A stretch of DNA of 19,293 bases from Actinomycetota bacterium (GTDB lineage Bacteria > Actinomycetota > Acidimicrobiia > Spongiisociales > ZC4RG35). How positions within the stretch are numbered: position 1 is the first letter of the stretch; each line of letters starts with the position of its first letter. A program made the position numbers and the translations under genes. The notes beneath the pieces are model-generated. The model did no database searches, had not been told where the DNA came from, and saw only the letters and a program-made list of their open reading frames with translations. The DNA lies in assembly GCA_022615295.1 (NCBI GenBank), contig JAKEHF010000082.1, forward strand, positions 1 through 19,293, in the 5' to 3' direction. Positions 5,480-13,501 of this stretch are shown piece after piece.

Positions 5480-7270
5480 ATGGCTGATTCTCCCATGACA
5501 CCGTGGACCGTCGTCAAGGATGGGTCGAGACTCATCTGGCGGTTCATCCGGATGCACCCGGTGGCCTTCGCCATCGGGGCCTTCGGTGCTGCCATGTACG
5601 CCGGGGCGATCCTCGCCGCGTCGTACGTAGTGGGCTGGGTCACCGACAACATCATCATCCCCGTCCTCGACGCCGGGGAGGACCCCGACCTGCTCACCAT
5701 CGGCGCTTTGGGGATTGTCGGCGTCGCCGTCTTCAAGGCGGTGGGGATTGTGGCGAGGAGGACGGCGGCCTGGTGGCTGCAGCTCTCGGTCAGGAACGAC
5801 ATTCGCAATCGCCTCGTCGCTCAGATGCTCTCGTTGAGGATGTCATGGTTCGACCGGCAGGCGATCGGCGACCTGCTGGCCGTCGCCGATGCCGACACCG
5901 ACCAGGGCACCGGGGTCCTTGGGCCACTCCCCTTCGCCAGTGGGGTGTCCCTGCTCCTGGTGGGTGCGGCGACCATGATCCTGATCATCGACCCATGGCT
6001 CGGTGTCGGCTCGATCGCCGGTCTGGCCGTGGTCATCGCCATCGACATCCATGGGAGTTGGGTGACCCATGGCATGTGGGAGAAGGTGCAGAAGGTCAGG
6101 GGACGGGTGACGGCCATTGCCCACGAGAGCTTCGACGGCGCCCTGACCATCAAGGCGCTGGGTCGGGAGGAGATGGTCGCCGAGCACTTCGCCGAGGCCA
6201 GTGACACCCTGCGTGACCGCTTCATCGACGTCCTGTCCACTTGGACTCGTTATCAGGTGATCATCAGGTCCCTTCCCCAGGTGGTGATCCTGGTGATCCT
6301 CGTGGTCGGTGCCCTCAGGGTCGGTGCCGGCGACATCACCGCCGGCAACGTGGTCACCGTCGTCTATCTGCTCTCCCTCCTCGTCTTCCCGGTGCAGCTC
6401 ATCGGTTTTGTGCTCTGGGACCTGGCCGGGAGTCTTGCCGCGTGGGAGAGGGTTCAGAACATCCTCGACGCCGACGACCACGTCGTCTACGGCGAGGCGA
6501 GAGCGGCGGGGGAGACGAGTCCCGCCCCGGTCGACGGGTCGGCGGTGGTCTTCTCTTACGATCGTGAGCCGGTCTTCGTGGGTCTCGACTTCGACCTCAG
6601 GGCGGGCGTCACCCTGGCCGTGGTCGGCCCGACGGCCTCGGGCAAGTCGACGCTATGTCTCCTCCTCGCCCGGCTCTGGGACCCGGAACAGGGTGTTATC
6701 CGTCTCTCCCAACGTGACCTTCGCTCATTTGCGGTCTCCGAGCTCCCCAAGGAGGTCGCCTACGTCGCCCAGGACTCCTTCCTGTTCGACTCCACGGTGC
6801 GTGAGAACATCACCCTCGGGGACGACTACGAAGACGACGAGGTGTGGGACGCCCTCAAGCTGGCCGGGGCGCGGGAGTTCGTTCTCGACCTGCCTGAGCT
6901 CCTCGACACCCCCTTGGGGGAGCGGGGGACCACCCTCTCCGGCGGCCAGCGGCAACGGCTTGCATTGGCCCGGGCCCTGATCCGGCGACCCCGGCTCCTG
7001 ATCCTCGACGATGCCACGTCCGCCGTGGATCCGTCGGTCGAGGCGGAGATACTTCGCGCCTTGAAGGCCGCGGAGCTGCCTTCCACAGTCGTGGTCGTCG
7101 CCTATCGGCCTTCGTCGATCCGTCTTGCCGACGAGGTGGTCTATGTCGACGAGCGGCGCATCCTCGGTCACGGCACCCATGCCGAGCTCCTCGACACCGT
7201 CCCCGGCTACGCCCGTCTCGTGCATGCCTACGAGGAAGAGGCCCGTCGTCTCAGACAGGAGACGTCATGA
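5480..7270 (+). CDS. ABC exporter half-transporter with degenerate ATP site (TM287-like)
   Basis: 596 residues: a six-helix type I exporter membrane domain (about 1-330) followed by a nucleotide-binding domain. The Walker A motif is GPTASGKST from residue 383, the Q-loop is AYVAQDSFLF, the signature is canonical LSGGQ (486-490), and Walker B is LLILDD (506-511). Two catalytic residues are altered. Asp511 replaces the catalytic Glu after Walker B, and Tyr542 (VVAYRPSS) replaces the switch His. This pattern is known for the degenerate subunit of heterodimeric exporters such as TM287/288, BmrCD and LmrCD. It ends by ATGA overlap with the second half-transporter, so the two are surely co-translated. 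The substrate is unknown; drugs, lipids or peptides are possible. The first ATG after the TACGTT promoter is the start. Confidence 0.9.
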   Translation: MADSPMTPWTVVKDGSRLIWRFIRMHPVAFAIGAFGAAMYAGAILAASYVVGWVTDNIIIPVLDAGEDPDLLTIGALGIVGVAVFKAVGIVARRTAAWWLQLSVRNDIRNRLVAQMLSLRMSWFDRQAIGDLLAVADADTDQGTGVLGPLPFASGVSLLLVGAATMILIIDPWLGVGSIAGLAVVIAIDIHGSWVTHGMWEKVQKVRGRVTAIAHESFDGALTIKALGREEMVAEHFAEASDTLRDRFIDVLSTWTRYQVIIRSLPQVVILVILVVGALRVGAGDITAGNVVTVVYLLSLLVFPVQLIGFVLWDLAGSLAAWERVQNILDADDHVVYGEARAAGETSPAPVDGSAVVFSYDREPVFVGLDFDLRAGVTLAVVGPTASGKSTLCLLLARLWDPEQGVIRLSQRDLRSFAVSELPKEVAYVAQDSFLFDSTVRENITLGDDYEDDEVWDALKLAGAREFVLDLPELLDTPLGERGTTLSGGQRQRLALARALIRRPRLLILDDATSAVDPSVEAEILRALKAAELPSTVVVVAYRPSSIRLADEVVYVDERRILGHGTHAELLDTVPGYARLVHAYEEEARRLRQETS

Positions 7271-9021
7271 CCCGGACCGACCGCGCCACGGCGGTGATCC
7301 GGCGAGCCTTGCGCGAGGCGCCGGTGCTTCGTCGCGGGCTCTGGGTCACCCTGGTCCTGGCAATGCTCGGCCAGGCGATAACCGTGGTCACCCCGGTGGC
7401 CCTCCAGCAGATCATCGACACCGACCTGCTCGGTGGGGGCGAGGTCGAACCGGCCGGACTGCTGACGAAGGCGGGGCTTGCCTTCGCTGCCCTGGTCGTG
7501 GGGGTGGTGGTGGGACGTATCGCCCTGGTCCGTCTGGTGAGGTCGTCGTCGGCCGGCCTCTCCGACCTCCGTGTCAAGACCTTCGACCACATCATGCGCC
7601 GGTTCGTGCTCCACGTGCAGGCGGAGCGTCGCGGGGGCCTGGTCGCCAGGGTCACCTCGGACATCACCACGATCCAGGAGTTCATGGAGTGGGGCGGGGT
7701 GGGTCTGATCATCGCCGTCAGCCAGGTGCTCCTGGCCACCATCGCCATGCTGTACTACGACTGGCGGCTGGCTCTCATCGCCATCATCGGCGTCATCGTC
7801 TATCTGACGATGATGACGTGGTTCCAGAGGGTGCTATCCAAGAGTTATGACCGGGTTCGTGAAGAGGTGGGGGTCTCCCTCGGGGTGATGAGCGAGGCCA
7901 TCACCGCGATCCCGCTTGCCCGGGCCTACGGCACCGAGGAGCGGACGAAACAGCGGGTGGCAGCCGCGCTTGACCGACGGTTCCGGATCGAGTTTCGAAC
8001 GGCACGGTTCGGGAACATCCTGTTCTCGACGGCCGAGGTGTTCGCGGGCGGTCTCACCGCCGCCCTCATCGTCGCCGGGATCCTCATCGGAGACCTGACC
8101 GCGGGGATGATGGTGGCCTTCCTGTTCCTGGCGAATCTTCTCATCGAGCCGCTACAGCTGGTTGTCGAGACCCTCGACTTCGCCCAGTCCGCGGCCTCGG
8201 GTCTGCGGCGTGTAATGGACGTCCTCGACTCCCCCGTTGAGGTCCTCGAGCCGCTCCATCCGGAGACCCTGCGACCAGGCGGCCTTAGCGCCAGGTTCGA
8301 ACACGTCTCCTACTCCTACCCGGATGGGCCGGAGGTGCTCTCCGACGTGACAGCGGAGATCCCGGTGGGGTCTCGAGTGGCCGTGGTCGGCGAGACGGGA
8401 TCCGGGAAGACGACGTTCGCCAAACTGTTGGTCCGCCTCATCGACCCCAGCCTGGGCACTGTCTACGTGGGTGGAGTCCCGGCCGACCGGGTCCGTCTCA
8501 CCGAGCTGCGGAGCCGGGTCGCCTTCGTGCCTCAGGAGGGGTTCCTCTTCGACGACACCATCGCCAACAACGTGCGCTACGGGCGTCCCGAGGCCGCAGA
8601 CGCCGAGATCTTCACCGCGTTCCACGAGTTGGGCATCCTCGAGTGGGTGGAGGGTCTTCCCGATGGTCTCGACACCCGCACCGGCGAGCGTGGCGGCAAC
8701 CTGAGCGCAGGAGAGAGACAGCTCGTGGCACTGGTCAGATCCTGGATCTCCTCACCGGATCTCCTCGTGCTCGACGAGGCCACATCGGCGGTGGACCCCG
8801 CCTTGGACGTGGCGCTGCGCCACGCCATAGGTCGTCTCACAGAGGCGCGCACCTCGGTGACGATCGCCCACCGTCTGGCCACCGCGGAGGCGGCCGACGA
8901 AGTTCTCGTCTTCGATCGGGGCCGTCTGGTCGAGCGGGGCACGCATCGCGCGCTGCTCGCCAGGGGCGGGGTCTATACCGCCCTGTACGCAGATTGGTCG
9001 GCCGGGACCAAGACCGTGTGA
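7267..9021 (+). CDS. ABC exporter half-transporter with catalytic ATP site (TM288-like)
   Basis: 584 residues, an exporter membrane domain followed by a nucleotide-binding domain. The Walker A motif is GETGSGKTT from residue 375, the Q-loop is AFVPQEGFLF, Walker B is LLVLDE (499-504) with the catalytic Glu504, and the switch His is H535 in TIAHRLAT. Its signature is altered to LSAGE (479-483). A consensus ATP site would therefore form from this subunit's Walker motifs and the partner's LSGGQ, while the second site combines the partner's Asp511/Tyr542 with this LSAGE. The ATG overlaps the stop of the upstream gene by 4 nt. The gene ends 10 bp from the convergent Nudix gene. The acceptor of the transport activity cannot be read from sequence. 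Confidence 0.92.
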   Translation: MTRTDRATAVIRRALREAPVLRRGLWVTLVLAMLGQAITVVTPVALQQIIDTDLLGGGEVEPAGLLTKAGLAFAALVVGVVVGRIALVRLVRSSSAGLSDLRVKTFDHIMRRFVLHVQAERRGGLVARVTSDITTIQEFMEWGGVGLIIAVSQVLLATIAMLYYDWRLALIAIIGVIVYLTMMTWFQRVLSKSYDRVREEVGVSLGVMSEAITAIPLARAYGTEERTKQRVAAALDRRFRIEFRTARFGNILFSTAEVFAGGLTAALIVAGILIGDLTAGMMVAFLFLANLLIEPLQLVVETLDFAQSAASGLRRVMDVLDSPVEVLEPLHPETLRPGGLSARFEHVSYSYPDGPEVLSDVTAEIPVGSRVAVVGETGSGKTTFAKLLVRLIDPSLGTVYVGGVPADRVRLTELRSRVAFVPQEGFLFDDTIANNVRYGRPEAADAEIFTAFHELGILEWVEGLPDGLDTRTGERGGNLSAGERQLVALVRSWISSPDLLVLDEATSAVDPALDVALRHAIGRLTEARTSVTIAHRLATAEAADEVLVFDRGRLVERGTHRALLARGGVYTALYADWSAGTKTV

Positions 9022-9031
9022 CCAGACCCGG

Positions 9032-9904
9032 TCAGGGCGGCGGGAGATATCGGGCGTCGGTGAACTTGCCTCCGTCGACATCGATCTCCCAGATCGAGCC
9101 CTTGGCACACTCGGGCGACGTCTTGATGGCCAATCCCTGTCGTCGGAGACGACGCAGGACGCCGACGATCACATCACCGTGTGAGCAGATGACTGCGTTG
9201 TACCCGACCACGTCGAGCACGAGGTCATAGGCGGCGTCGGAGACCTCATCCTCGGCGAGACGCTGGTCGATCTCGATCTCGACACCGGTCGCCACCGCAA
9301 GAGGGGCGACGCTCTCGATGCATCTGACGTATGGGGACGTGAGGACACGGTCGATCTCGGCGGTGGCGAGCTTGTCTGCCGTCACCGACGCCTGACGTCG
9401 CCCCTTGTTGCTCAGCGGGCGCTGGGTGTCGTCCCCACGCCATCCACCCCGGTCCCCGGCATCCACGTGACGCAGCAATCGCAGTGTGCCGGTGGCCGCC
9501 AGCCTCGCCAGGTCGGTTGGGTCGATCAGCTCCCGCTCGTTCTCGTAGACGAGCGCTCGACGAGCCTTCTTCGGCCCGAGCCAGGCGATCTGGTCGATCT
9601 CGTCGTTGGGGACGAATCCGGGGCTGGCGGGCAGGGGGCGCATGGCGAACCAGACGACCTCCTTGACCCCTCCGGCGATGGTGTGGCGAGTCGTTGCCAG
9701 CGGCGCCACGATCCGGCACGAGTATCCGGTCTCTTCGAGAACCTCCCTCAGGGCCGCAGTCTCCGGGCCCTCCCCATCCTCTATCTTGCCTTTGGGCAAG
9801 GACCAGTCGTCGTAGGCGGGCCTGTGGACTGCCAGCACTCGAATCCTGCCCTTGCCGGTCTTCCTCATCACCAGGCCGCCCGCGGCACGGATCACACGAG
9901 TCAC
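9032..9904 (-). CDS. mutT1: Nudix hydrolase–histidine phosphatase fusion, MutT1-like
   Basis: 290 residues with two domains. The N-terminal Nudix domain (about 1-135) has a complete Nudix box from G39 (GKIEDGE, REVLEETGY, with E54, E57 and E58). The C-terminal histidine phosphatase domain begins at LRLLRHVDAGD (R145-H146), continues with RPLSNKGRRQA and LTSPYVRCIES, and has the second His in CSHGD (H242). This architecture is that of mycobacterial MutT1 (Rv2985 type), which converts 8-oxo-dGTP/8-oxo-GTP and dinucleoside polyphosphates. A nucleotide-sanitising role is the best reading, but substrate choice is inferred. The GTG start at 9904 follows TAGCCT by 7 nt, predicting a leaderless mRNA. 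It lies downstream of the small Cys/His protein gene by 30 bp. Confidence 0.88.
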   Translation of the reverse strand: MTRVIRAAGGLVMRKTGKGRIRVLAVHRPAYDDWSLPKGKIEDGEGPETAALREVLEETGYSCRIVAPLATTRHTIAGGVKEVVWFAMRPLPASPGFVPNDEIDQIAWLGPKKARRALVYENERELIDPTDLARLAATGTLRLLRHVDAGDRGGWRGDDTQRPLSNKGRRQASVTADKLATAEIDRVLTSPYVRCIESVAPLAVATGVEIEIDQRLAEDEVSDAAYDLVLDVVGYNAVICSHGDVIVGVLRRLRRQGLAIKTSPECAKGSIWEIDVDGGKFTDARYLPPP

Positions 9905-9911
9905 CCCAGAG

Positions 9912-9917
9912 AGGCTA
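9912..9917 (-). promoter_or_regulatory. -10 hexamer TAGCCT for the MutT1-like gene (leaderless)
   Basis: TAGCCT on the minus strand is followed by 7 nt and the GTG at 9904. No Shine-Dalgarno sequence is present. It lies in the 30-bp gap after the upstream small gene, so mutT1 can be transcribed on its own. Confidence 0.6.
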
Positions 9918-9934
9918 GAGGTCGGAGAGCGGGG

Positions 9935-10144
9935 TTACGAGCGGGACCGGCGTCGTGAGCCGATCACCGGTTCGACGGGCTCGTGGGTCGCGGTCAGATC
10001 GATGGTGACCGCATTGCATATGGCACAGACCCGACGTCCGATACCGGCGCCGACATTCTGTGTCTCTCCGAACTGGTGGAGACCCTTCCGACAGTCGGAG
10101 CGGCTCCTTCGGGGGCTCTTCGTCTCGGGTCTGACGTGTGTCAC
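9935..10144 (-). CDS. Small putative zinc-binding protein (unknown function)
   Basis: 69 residues, basic. The core CRKGLHQFGETQ, then VGAGIGRRVCAICNAVTIDL, contains C18, H23, C40 and C43, in the spacing C-x4-H-x16-C-x2-C. This could bind one zinc ion as a small treble-clef or ribbon-like unit. Both termini are Arg/Ser-rich and probably disordered. I recognise no named family. The coding reality is supported by the Cys/His pattern, by the TAGCCT hexamer 8 nt before the GTG, and by the fit between E1 (stop at 10195) and mutT1 (start at 9904). A role in nucleic-acid or protein binding would be a guess. Confidence 0.68.
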   Translation of the reverse strand: MTHVRPETKSPRRSRSDCRKGLHQFGETQNVGAGIGRRVCAICNAVTIDLTATHEPVEPVIGSRRRSRS

Positions 10145-10152
10145 GTGGCCTC

Positions 10153-10158
10153 AGGCTA
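10153..10158 (-). promoter_or_regulatory. -10 hexamer TAGCCT for the small Cys/His gene (leaderless)
   Basis: TAGCCT on the minus strand is followed by 8 nt and the GTG at 10144. It is the same hexamer as that of the next gene downstream (mutT1), and it lies between the E1 stop and the small gene. Confidence 0.58.
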
Positions 10159-10194
10159 CGGTGACGAGTGCGGTGGGCAAAGGACCGTCATTCC

Positions 10195-12270
10195 TCAGCC
10201 GCGCATGACCTCCTCGATGCCCGCGACCACCCGGTCCATATCGACGAGGGCGTGACTTTCGATGGCGAACTGGGGCCAGGGGACGTCAAACCCGGTGACA
10301 CGGGCGATCGGAGCCTCCAAGTCGTACATGGCCTCTTCCGCGACCGATGCCGCCACCTCGGCAGCCATCCCGGCGGCGCCCTGAGGCTCCTGAACGACGA
10401 GGAGTCTGCCCGTGCGTCTCACCGACTCGAGCACCGTGTCTCGGTCCCAAGGGAAGAGGGTCCGCAGGTCGATCACTTCCACAGAGACCTCCACGGCGGC
10501 GGCGGCGGCCAGGGCCACCGGGACCATGCCCCCATAGGTGACCAGGGTGAGATCGTTTCCGCTGCGCCGGACCCGAGCCCGGCCGATCGGCAGGGTGTAG
10601 CGCTCGGTCGGCACCTCCTCCCGTGTCGCCCGGTAGAGGACCTTGGGCTCGAGGAAGATCACCGGATCATCACCCTCCAGTGCCGCGGTCAGCAGACCTT
10701 TGGCGTCGATCGGTGTAGATGGGCACACGACGACCAAACCCGGGGCATGCACGAAATAGGCCTCCGGGGAATCGCAATGGTGCTCGTGGGCGCCGATTCC
10801 GGCGCCGTTGGGGAAACGAACGACTACGGGTACTGAGACGTTGCCCCGGGTCCGGAATCGAAACCGGCCCAGGTGGCTGACTATCTGGTCGAAGGCGGGG
10901 TAGACGAACCCGTCGAACTGGATCTCCGCCACCGGCTTGGCCCCGGCCAGCGCCATGCCCACCGCGGCGCCCACGATCCCCGACTCGTTGAGTGGGGTGT
11001 CGATCACTCGCTCCGGCCCGAATTCGTCGAGGAGACCCTCGGTGACCCGGAAGACCCCACCGGCGATCGCCACGTCCTCCCCGAGGACTATGACACGGGC
11101 GTCGTCCTCCATCGCCTGGTGGAGGGTCTCGTTGATGGCTTCGGCCATCGTCAGGCTTCGCTTGGGCCCGGTGGGGAGCTCGTCTCTGCCCACTACCCAG
11201 ATCTCGTCTGCGGCGAAGACCGTCTCCGCCTCGCCGTGGGCCCGTTGCATGGCGTTGAGTTGTCTGACGACGTGCGGCGGTATCCGGCTGAAGCCATGTC
11301 TCACCGCATCGTCACGGCCGGGGAGTGGCATGGCTTCGATCGCGGTGATGGCGGCCTCCACCGAGTCGCGCACCTCCATGGCAACTTTCTCACCTGTGCG
11401 CTCGTCCCACTCGCCGCGCCGTTGCAGGAAGCGGCGGAGACGATCGATGGGATCCCTCTCCCTCCATTGCTCCACCTCGTCGGTGGTCCGATAGAGACTC
11501 GGGTCGTCGGCGGTGGCATGGGGCCCATAGCGATAGGTGAGCGCCTCGATGAGGGTCGGGCCCTCTCCCCGTCGCGCCCGGTCCAGGGCTGCCCTCGTCG
11601 CCAGGTACATGGCTGCGGGGTCCATGCCGTCGACACGCACTCCTTCGAACCCGTAGGCCTCGGCCTTCTGGGCGATAGTGGGTGATGCGGTCTGCTGGGA
11701 GTAGGGGACGGATATGGCGTAGAGGTTGTTGGAGCAGATGAAAACGGTCGGCGTCCTCCACACCCCGGCGAAGTTCATCCCGCTGTGGAAGTCGGTCTCG
11801 GAGGTGGCGCCGTCGCCGAAGTAGGTGACCGTGACCGTGTCCTCACCCTTGAGCCGGGCGTAGTAGGCGTACCCGACGGCGTGAGGGAGCTGACTGGCGA
11901 TGGGGACGGTGACGATCCCTGTCCGATACTTGGCCATGTCCCAGCCGGCATTGGGCAGACCCCGCCAGTACGCGAGAAGGACCTCCATGGGGAGGCCCCT
12001 CGTGACCTGGACTCCGTGTTCCCTGTAGGAGGGGAACACGAAGTCACCGTCCTCCATGGCGAGGGCCGAGCCGATCTGCACCGCCTCCTGCCCTTCGAGC
12101 ATGGCATAGGTGCCGAGACGCCCCTGACGTTGCAGCGCCAGCATCCGCCGGTCGAGCTCCCGGGCAAGGAACATGTCCCGGTACATTCGCTGATAGAGGT
12201 CGGGGGCCAATCCCGGGTCGTCGCCGACGAGACGGCCTCCCGGGTCGATGATCGATAAGGGTTCGATCAT
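10195..12270 (-). CDS. Fused alpha/beta E1 component of a 2-oxoacid dehydrogenase complex
   Basis: 691 residues in one uninterrupted frame. Residues 1 to about 340 are E1-alpha, with the thiamine diphosphate motif running from GDG (152-154) to NN (181-182) and RYGPHATADDPSLYR. After a linker (about 340-370), E1-beta runs from RSLTMAEAINETL to the end, including VLGEDVAIAGGVF, TPLNESGIVG, AEIQFDGFVYPAFDQ and the His-rich GIGAHEHHCDSPEAYFVHAP. The enzyme would decarboxylate a 2-oxoacid and pass the acyl group to lipoyl-E2. Branched-chain 2-oxoacid and pyruvate are both possible. No E2 or E3 gene is in the window. The ATG at 12270 is chosen over the longer frame (to 12339) because the upstream codons are not conserved-looking and overlap the hisC promoter and start. 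Alpha and beta are usually separate genes in actinobacteria, so the fusion is notable. Confidence 0.9.
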   Translation of the reverse strand: MIEPLSIIDPGGRLVGDDPGLAPDLYQRMYRDMFLARELDRRMLALQRQGRLGTYAMLEGQEAVQIGSALAMEDGDFVFPSYREHGVQVTRGLPMEVLLAYWRGLPNAGWDMAKYRTGIVTVPIASQLPHAVGYAYYARLKGEDTVTVTYFGDGATSETDFHSGMNFAGVWRTPTVFICSNNLYAISVPYSQQTASPTIAQKAEAYGFEGVRVDGMDPAAMYLATRAALDRARRGEGPTLIEALTYRYGPHATADDPSLYRTTDEVEQWRERDPIDRLRRFLQRRGEWDERTGEKVAMEVRDSVEAAITAIEAMPLPGRDDAVRHGFSRIPPHVVRQLNAMQRAHGEAETVFAADEIWVVGRDELPTGPKRSLTMAEAINETLHQAMEDDARVIVLGEDVAIAGGVFRVTEGLLDEFGPERVIDTPLNESGIVGAAVGMALAGAKPVAEIQFDGFVYPAFDQIVSHLGRFRFRTRGNVSVPVVVRFPNGAGIGAHEHHCDSPEAYFVHAPGLVVVCPSTPIDAKGLLTAALEGDDPVIFLEPKVLYRATREEVPTERYTLPIGRARVRRSGNDLTLVTYGGMVPVALAAAAAVEVSVEVIDLRTLFPWDRDTVLESVRRTGRLLVVQEPQGAAGMAAEVAASVAEEAMYDLEAPIARVTGFDVPWPQFAIESHALVDMDRVVAGIEEVMRG

Positions 12271-12277
12271 GACCCCG

Positions 12278-12283
12278 AGTCTG
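12278..12283 (-). promoter_or_regulatory. Possible -10 hexamer CAGACT for the E1 gene
   Basis: CAGACT on the minus strand is followed by 7 nt and the ATG at 12270. It is one base away from the TAnnnT pattern (C for the first T). Position and spacing match the leaderless promoters of neighbouring genes. Weaker than the others. Confidence 0.35.
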
Positions 12284-12318
12284 GCACACCACCGCCGAAC
12301 GTGGGCAACCGGCGCCAC

Positions 12319-12324
12319 TAGGTT
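12319..12324 (+). promoter_or_regulatory. -10 hexamer TAGGTT for hisC (leaderless)
   Basis: TAGGTT is followed by 7 nt and the ATG at 12332. This supports the start at MPILRPEI rather than the longer open frame from 12248. The gap between the divergent E1 and hisC start codons is only 61 bp. Confidence 0.6.
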
Positions 12325-12331
12325 GAATGTC

Positions 12332-13429
12332 ATGCCCATCCTGAGACCGGAGATCGCCGCCCTCGCCCCCTATGAAGTGGGTCGACCCATCGAGGAGGTG
12401 GTCCGTGAGCATGGGGTCGACCCCGCCGACGTGGTCCGGCTCACCGCCAACGAGAGCCCGGAGGGCCCTTTTCCCGGTGTGATCGACGCCGCTGTCGACG
12501 CCCTGGCTCTGTCCAACCGCTACCCGGACAACGATTCGCTGGAGCTGACGGGGGCGCTGGCTGCCGAGCTGGGAATCGCTAGGTCGAATCTGATGATGGG
12601 GAACGGGAGTGTCTCTCTGCTCGCCGAGATGACCGCGGCGGTCGGTGGTCCGGGGACCAACGTCGTCTATGCGTGGCCTTCCTTCGTGATGTATCGCTTC
12701 GCCGCCATATGGGCGGGCAGCACCGTGCGGGAGATCCCCCTCGACGCGGGTCACGCCCACGACCTGGAGGCGATGGGTGAGTCGATCGACGAGACGACAC
12801 GGGTGGTCTTCGTCTGCAACCCGAACAACCCCACAGGGACGATCACCGACGCCGACATGATCGAGGACTTCATCAACAGCGTCCCTGCCGGCGTGCTGGT
12901 CGTCGTCGACGAGGCCTATCACGACTTCGTCTCCAACCCGAGTTATCGAACGGCGATACCCCTAGCCGTCGACCTGCCCAACGTGGTGGTGCTTCGCACC
13001 TTCTCCAAGATCTACGCCCTGGCCGCCCATCGGGTCGGGTATGCCGTCGGTCGGTCGGAGACCCTGACCGACTTGAGGAAGATCCAGACGCCGCTCACAG
13101 TGAGCCGGGTCGCTCAAGCGGCAGCGCTCGCCTCGCTGGGCCAACCCGACGAGGTGGCCCGACGTGCGGCCCGGAACGCCGCCGGACGGCGATACCTGTC
13201 TGCGGCGCTGGACGAGCGTGGCCTGGGCCAGGTGGCGAGTGAGACCAACTTCATCTACTTCGCGACCCCCGGCGATGACTCGAGACGGGTCTCCGACGAG
13301 TTCACCCGGCTCGGGGTGATCATTCGCCCGATGTCCCGGGGATGGGTGAGGGTCTCCGTAGGCTCCGAGATCGACAACAAGAGATTCGTCGACGCCCTCG
13401 ACCGGGTATTGGAAACCGGGTCGGGGTGA
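12332..13429 (+). CDS. hisC: Histidinol-phosphate aminotransferase-type PLP enzyme
   Basis: 365 residues, the usual HisC length. Motifs in order are RLTANESPEGPFPGV, NRYPDNDSLELTGALA, MGNGSVSLL, NPNNPTGT, VVVDEAYHDF, the PLP-lysine in LRTFSKIYALAAHRVGY, and a C-terminal VIIRPMSRGWVRVSVG. This is aminotransferase class I/II, HisC subgroup. It converts imidazole acetol phosphate and glutamate to histidinol phosphate in histidine biosynthesis, though HisC-like enzymes can also act on aromatic or other 2-oxoacids. No other his gene is nearby, so a side role cannot be excluded; the adjacent 2-oxoacid dehydrogenase E1 makes an amino-acid-linked role worth considering. The start is set by TAGGTT 7 nt upstream. 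It leads a plus-strand run with the kinase and phosphoribosyltransferase. Confidence 0.85.
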   Translation: MPILRPEIAALAPYEVGRPIEEVVREHGVDPADVVRLTANESPEGPFPGVIDAAVDALALSNRYPDNDSLELTGALAAELGIARSNLMMGNGSVSLLAEMTAAVGGPGTNVVYAWPSFVMYRFAAIWAGSTVREIPLDAGHAHDLEAMGESIDETTRVVFVCNPNNPTGTITDADMIEDFINSVPAGVLVVVDEAYHDFVSNPSYRTAIPLAVDLPNVVVLRTFSKIYALAAHRVGYAVGRSETLTDLRKIQTPLTVSRVAQAAALASLGQPDEVARRAARNAAGRRYLSAALDERGLGQVASETNFIYFATPGDDSRRVSDEFTRLGVIIRPMSRGWVRVSVGSEIDNKRFVDALDRVLETGSG

Positions 13430-13501
13430 ATGGGGCAAAGGGGTCGTCAGGCTCCTATCCCTTCCACCCCGAGGCGACGACAATCCGGCGACGGTCAACT
13501 C

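Noticed and set aside
13430..13501. ATG 13430 as the start of the kinase
   Set aside because: The added 24 residues are Arg/Gln/Pro-rich and unlike the family; conserved sequence begins at 13502. Kept only as an alternative.
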